64,000 bases of DNA from Cupriavidus necator N-1 (GTDB lineage: Bacteria > Pseudomonadota > Gammaproteobacteria > Burkholderiales > Burkholderiaceae). The translations under genes and the position numbers were made by a program. The notes beneath the pieces are model-generated. The model was given only the letters and a program-made list of their open reading frames with translations, did no database searches and had not been told where the DNA came from. How positions within the stretch are numbered: the stretch's first letter is position 1; each line of letters starts with the position of its first letter. Location: contig NC_015727.1 of the NCBI RefSeq assembly GCF_000219215.1, positions 620,001-684,000 on the forward strand, written 5' to 3'. Positions 60,974-64,000 of the stretch are shown here, one piece after another.

Positions 60974-62206
60974 ATGGCCACCGCCGATCTTGAGTTGACC
61001 GATGCCGCGCCCGACTTCGAGCGGTCTGCCGCTCTCGCCGGCGACATTGCCGCGCTGCGCGGCCGTTTCCCCGAGACCCGCGCGCTGTACCGCGAGGTCT
61101 GCGGCCTGCTGTTCTTCCGCTACGGCATCACGCCCACCGCCAACAAGCTCTATCAGCTGGTGCGCAAGGGCAGCATGGGCACGCCCGCCGAGGTGCTGCA
61201 GGCGTTCTGGCAGGAGTTGCGCGGGCGCACCCGCGTCACCATCGACCATCCCGACCTACCGGAGGCGTTGAAGGACATCGCCGCCGGGGCGGTGCAGACC
61301 ATCTGGCAGGCGGCCAACGAGGCCGCCACCGGCGAGCTGGCCACGCTGCGCGCCGAGGCGCGCGCCGCCGCCAGCGCGGCCGAGGCCGAGCGCGATGCCG
61401 CGCACGCCGAGACCGCGCGCGCACGGGAGGCAGCCGCGGCGCTGGTCGCGCAGCTGGACACCGCGCGGCAGGCCATCGAGGCGGGCGAAACGGCGTTGGC
61501 CGCCGAGCGCCAGGCCCACGCCGCCACGCAGGCGCGGCTGGAGGCGGGGCGGGCGGAACTCGAGGCGGCGCGCCGGCAGCTGGCGGAGCTGCGTACCCAA
61601 TTCTCGACGGAGCTGGAGCGTGCCCGCGACCAGGTCGTCATCGCGCAGGAACGGGCCGAGGCCAGCGAGCGCCGCGCCTTGCGCGAACTGGATGCGGAGC
61701 GCACTGCGCGCCAGCAGAGCGAGCGGTTGGTCGAAGCGTTGCGCGGCGAACTGGCGGCGGCGCGCGCCGAAGCCCGCGACGCGGCGGTGGCGCAGGCCGA
61801 GGCCCGCGCCCGGCTCGAAACCCAGGTCGCGGCCCTCACCGAGCAGCTCACCACGCGGCTTGCGGCTGCCGACGCCGCGGCGCGGAAAGCGGCCGACGAC
61901 CTGGCCACGGTGCAGGCGGCACTGGCCGCGGCGCAGCGCCGGGCCGAGCGCGCCGAAGCCGAAGCGGCGCTGGCGCGCCAGCTGCTGGCAGAATTGCGGC
62001 TGGCGCCGCGCGAACGGGGGGAGGGGGGTAGCGTTGAGCGACGGCGGCGCAAGGCCGGCGGCCCGGCCCCTTCCGCCGGCGACACATCAAGCGACACACC
62101 AAGCGAACCGCCAGCCAAAGTCCAGGGGGCGAGCGCCCCGCGCCCGGAAGAGGGCGGCGACAGCAGCGATAGCAGCTACAACGAACACGATGACAGCAAA
62201 GACTGA
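60974..62206 (+). CDS. KfrA-like DNA-binding protein with long coiled coil
   Basis: 410 residues from the ATG at 60974. The N-terminal KfrA domain (ETRALYREVCGLLFFRYGIT, then PTANKLYQLVRKGSMGTPAE, VLQAFWQEL) is an alpha-helical DNA-binding module. It is followed by about 260 residues of Ala/Glu/Arg-rich heptads (coiled coil) and an acidic Ser/Asp-rich tail ending EHDDSKD. KfrA proteins autoregulate through palindromes and form filament-like structures helping plasmid segregation; chromosomal copies lie in islands. Very high GC and biased Ala/Arg usage set it apart from genes at 57-60 kb. The next gene overlaps its end by 17 bases. Confidence 0.86.
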   Translation: MATADLELTDAAPDFERSAALAGDIAALRGRFPETRALYREVCGLLFFRYGITPTANKLYQLVRKGSMGTPAEVLQAFWQELRGRTRVTIDHPDLPEALKDIAAGAVQTIWQAANEAATGELATLRAEARAAASAAEAERDAAHAETARAREAAAALVAQLDTARQAIEAGETALAAERQAHAATQARLEAGRAELEAARRQLAELRTQFSTELERARDQVVIAQERAEASERRALRELDAERTARQQSERLVEALRGELAAARAEARDAAVAQAEARARLETQVAALTEQLTTRLAAADAAARKAADDLATVQAALAAAQRRAERAEAEAALARQLLAELRLAPRERGEGGSVERRRRKAGGPAPSAGDTSSDTPSEPPAKVQGASAPRPEEGGDSSDSSYNEHDDSKD

Positions 62207-62462
62207 GCGGGCGGCGGCGATCCGCTGGATCCAGGCCGAGATGGCCGACTACGGGCTGAACATGGAGGAGCTGGCCGCGGCGGGGTGCTTCGATCCGCCA
62301 CCTCCTCCGCCACCGCCGCCCCCACCCCCACCCGCGCCAGCGCCCGTGGTCTGCTACCGCAACGCGGCGGGCCAGAGCTGGGACGGGCAGGGCGAGATGC
62401 CCGACTGGCTGCGGCGGGCGGTCAATGCGGGGCAGAGCAAGGAGTTTTACCGGGTTGGATAG
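62190..62462 (+). CDS. Mini H-NS-family protein with polyproline linker
   Basis: 90 residues starting at ATG 62190 inside the end of the KfrA-like gene. An N-terminal helix (RAAAIRWIQAEMADYGLNME) precedes a run of 13 prolines. The H-NS C-terminal DNA-binding motif follows, YRNAAGQSWDGQGEMPDWL, close to the Burkholderiales pattern YRxxxGxxWxGxGxxPxWL. The oligomerisation helix is shorter than in H-NS/BpH3. The overlap suggests translation coupled to the KfrA-like protein. Confidence 0.82.
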   Translation: MTAKTERAAAIRWIQAEMADYGLNMEELAAAGCFDPPPPPPPPPPPPPAPAPVVCYRNAAGQSWDGQGEMPDWLRRAVNAGQSKEFYRVG

Positions 62463-62730
62463 GTCCACCGATGCATTCAGCCCTCTGTCCAATGGCGGAT
62501 GTGACGAGGGCCAAGCTGTTGCACGAGAGCAGGACCGGTGCAAATGAAGCGATCCACCGCGCGACCCCGGCCGCCGGCTCCACCAGGAGCGCGGCTTCCC
62601 GGGACTGGGCCTTTCGCATCGGCGAGAATTCGTCAGGAAGGCTGGGCGCAGGCGAGAAGCGAACGACACGCAAGAGACAAGGTCTCACCGTCCATGGGAT
62701 TAGGAAGCGTCTGCACGTGCAGTGGCTTCG

Positions 62731-63846
62731 ATGAAGGAGAACAAATTGGCCCCAGAGCAAGAGGTCGAACCCCGTGTCGCGAGCAATGCGACGAACGGAC
62801 CTGGTCAGATGGAGCTTCCCATCGCTGAGGCGATGCGCGACGCGGATCCCGCCATGGGTGAAGCCAGTGGTGCAGGCGTCGGTAGTGGCAGCGTTGACAC
62901 TCAGGCCCAACGCTTGGACTTCTGGTCGACAAGCCGGGATAGCGGCCCGACGGCGACCGTGTCATATCGGCGCCGGCGGTCTTACGCAGCCCCGGACGCT
63001 TCAACGGAAGACGTGGCACCGGGAGAATCGAGGGAAGCTGCCGCCTCGGCAGCGTTGCCTGAATCCGACGCGCCGCAAGCGCCCATGGAATCCATGCCCT
63101 CGGAAGCGACCACAGACGCCGTGGCCGAAGCTCCGGTTGAAGTCCTGGCCACGGACGAACCGATGGAAGCTGCCGCCCAGGACGAACTGACCGAATCGGC
63201 CGCCCCGGTAGCACCGCTTTACGCCCCAGCTCCGGAAGCTGCGCCTGAAGAGACGCGGGCCCCGAAGCGCGGTCGGAAGCCGAAAGCGCTCACCGAAACT
63301 GCCGCTCCGGAAGCTGCGCCGGAAGAGACACGGGCCCCGAAGCGCGGTCGGAAGCCGAAAACCCTAGCCGAAGTTGCCGCTCCGGAAGTCACGACTCAAG
63401 AGACCCCAACCCGGAAGCGCGGGCCGAAGCAGATAACACTGCCTGGAGTGGAGGCTGCCCCGGAAGCGCCGACTCAGAAGCCGCAAACCCGAAAGCCGCG
63501 ACAAGAGCAAAAAACGCCTACCGCAACCCAAAGCGCGTCCCAATCCTCACTGCTCGCTCAACTGGCATCTGTCAATGCGCAACTTGAGCAGTTGCGAGCC
63601 ACGGAAGTACCAAAGGTCGTGGAGGAGATTCGGCAGTTGATGCAGGAGTACGACCTCAGCATTGAGGACATTGCGGGCAAGCCCAGTGTTGAGCCCGCTG
63701 CCCGCGCTGTTCCGACCAAGACGAAGGCCGCGCAGCCTCCGAGGTACCGCAACCCCAAGACGGGCCAGACCTGGTCGGGGCGCGGTAGGGCTCCCGCGTG
63801 GATTGGCAAAAAGCCCGAGCGTTTCCTAATCGATCTCTTGTACTGA
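62731..63846 (+). CDS. Large H-NS-family protein with AT-hook repeats
   Basis: 371 residues. About 170 disordered, Ala/Pro/Glu-rich residues are followed by two AT-hook-like KRGRKPK motifs and a degenerate third (KRGPKQ) in 25-residue repeats. Then comes an H-NS-type dimerisation helix (LLAQLASVNAQLEQLRATEV, then VVEEIRQLMQEYDLSIEDI), and the C-terminal H-NS DNA-binding motif YRNPKTGQTWSGRGRAPAW. It therefore has two kinds of minor-groove AT-binding module. Ordinary H-NS of this group is about 90-130 residues. The ATG at 62731 overlaps its own weak ribosome site region; a GTG at 62722 is an alternative. Likely nucleoid protein or xenogeneic silencer (inference). Confidence 0.85.
   Translation: MKENKLAPEQEVEPRVASNATNGPGQMELPIAEAMRDADPAMGEASGAGVGSGSVDTQAQRLDFWSTSRDSGPTATVSYRRRRSYAAPDASTEDVAPGESREAAASAALPESDAPQAPMESMPSEATTDAVAEAPVEVLATDEPMEAAAQDELTESAAPVAPLYAPAPEAAPEETRAPKRGRKPKALTETAAPEAAPEETRAPKRGRKPKTLAEVAAPEVTTQETPTRKRGPKQITLPGVEAAPEAPTQKPQTRKPRQEQKTPTATQSASQSSLLAQLASVNAQLEQLRATEVPKVVEEIRQLMQEYDLSIEDIAGKPSVEPAARAVPTKTKAAQPPRYRNPKTGQTWSGRGRAPAWIGKKPERFLIDLLY
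63229..63453 (+). repeat. Three 75-bp tandem repeats encoding AT-hook units
   Basis: Repeat units begin at 63229, 63304 and 63379, each with GCTCCGGAAG at its start. The first two units are nearly identical (PEAAPEETRAPKRGRKPK), the third diverged (PEVTTQETPTRKRGPK). They lie in frame within the H-NS/AT-hook gene, so unit number can change without frameshift. Confidence 0.85.
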
Positions 63847-63921
63847 ACGACAGGTTGGCGGGCGCGTCCGGTCCGCCGCCGCCCCCCCGCTCGTTGCCCG
63901 GCTCTTCCCCTTGGACTTCTC

Positions 63922-64000
63922 ATGAGTTCTGTAATTTGCCGCAAATGCATTGAAGATTCCCACCTTGCGAAGGCACTGGAGGAATACTTCCAGCAGCTGA
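63922..64000 (+). CDS. Start of a possible HEPN/RES N-terminal-domain protein, cut by window end
   Basis: The frame begins MSSVICRKCIEDSHLAKALE and runs off the window. A CxxC near the N-terminus followed by a helix resembles the N-terminus of HEPN/RES NTD proteins, which precede RES NAD-degrading toxin domains. Only 26 residues are visible, so this is a weak suggestion. No good ribosome site is seen; a CTTGGACTTCTC stretch precedes the ATG. Confidence 0.35.
   Translation, partial: MSSVICRKCIEDSHLAKALEEYFQQL

Noticed and set aside
61153..62118. Ser/Ala/Arg-rich minus-strand frame opposite the KfrA-like gene
   Set aside because: Low-complexity mirror of the coiled-coil coding sequence.
62463..62730. 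Short open frame with LTVHGIRKR, considered as an integrase tail
   Set aside because: Only a few residues fit; no other recombinase motif is present, so treated as non-coding.
1..64000. CRISPR array, tRNA or rRNA gene
   Set aside because: No regularly spaced repeats of CRISPR type and no tRNA or rRNA sequence was recognised; short repeats found are operator-like or coding.

Overview
The window looks like part of a chromosome from a Cupriavidus-like betaproteobacterium (Burkholderiaceae). This is inferred from high GC, many Bug/TctC solute-binding proteins, dense LysR/IclR/MocR regulation, Burkholderiales-type H-NS proteins and a decayed rplQ copy of betaproteobacterial type. No tRNA, rRNA or CRISPR array was seen. 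It reads as accessory, catabolic and mobile-element-rich sequence.

Region 1 (1-18.0 kb, + strand) is a catabolic block: rubredoxin, a 3-hydroxyisobutyrate-dehydrogenase-like enzyme, Bug proteins, two aldehyde dehydrogenases, an SDR and two GMC alcohol dehydrogenases. These fit import and oxidation of an alcohol to aldehyde and then acid. A strong terminator at 8.75 kb, a very large adenylate-cyclase/AAA/TPR regulator and a LysR gene separate the two sub-blocks.

Region 2 (18.0-26.7 kb) is a mobile-element graveyard bounded by two broken tyrosine integrases. It holds an apparently intact tniA-tniB pair plus tniQ, two extra 5' fragments of tniA-like genes, a frameshifted fragment of ribosomal protein gene rplQ, remnants of a cupin/carboxymuconolactone-decarboxylase pair, and an IS110/IS1111-type element with a structured downstream non-coding region.

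Region 3 (26.7-41 kb) carries three separate nitrilase loci: IclR with nitrilase and a PLP dehydratase; LysR with an MFS permease and nitrilase; LysR with DUF485, a sodium:solute symporter and nitrilase. The intergenic regions of all three contain inverted repeats that are good operator candidates. An IS3 element nested in older IS debris separates two of the loci, and an IS256 element with an 8-bp target duplication follows.

Region 4 (42.7-59.8 kb) holds an NAD-dependent epimerase-like gene with a divergent MmyB-type regulator, four DJ-1/PfpI (isonitrile-hydratase-like) genes including one GlxA/AraC fusion, and a second giant cyclase/AAA/TPR regulator. A MocR regulator follows, with matching palindromic sites in front of itself and of an operon of DJ-1 protein, M20 amidohydrolase, DUF485 and symporter. 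Next is a tandem glycine riboswitch in front of a D-amino-acid dehydrogenase gene. A nitrile/isonitrile/N-acyl amino acid utilisation theme is inferred from gene content.

Region 5 (60.1-64 kb) looks like an island of nucleoid-associated proteins: a FitA-like antitoxin with a frameshifted PIN toxin, a KfrA-like coiled-coil protein divergent across a 24-bp inverted repeat, a polyproline mini-H-NS overlapping it, a large AT-hook/H-NS chimera with 75-bp internal repeats, and the start of a possible HEPN/RES protein cut by the window edge.
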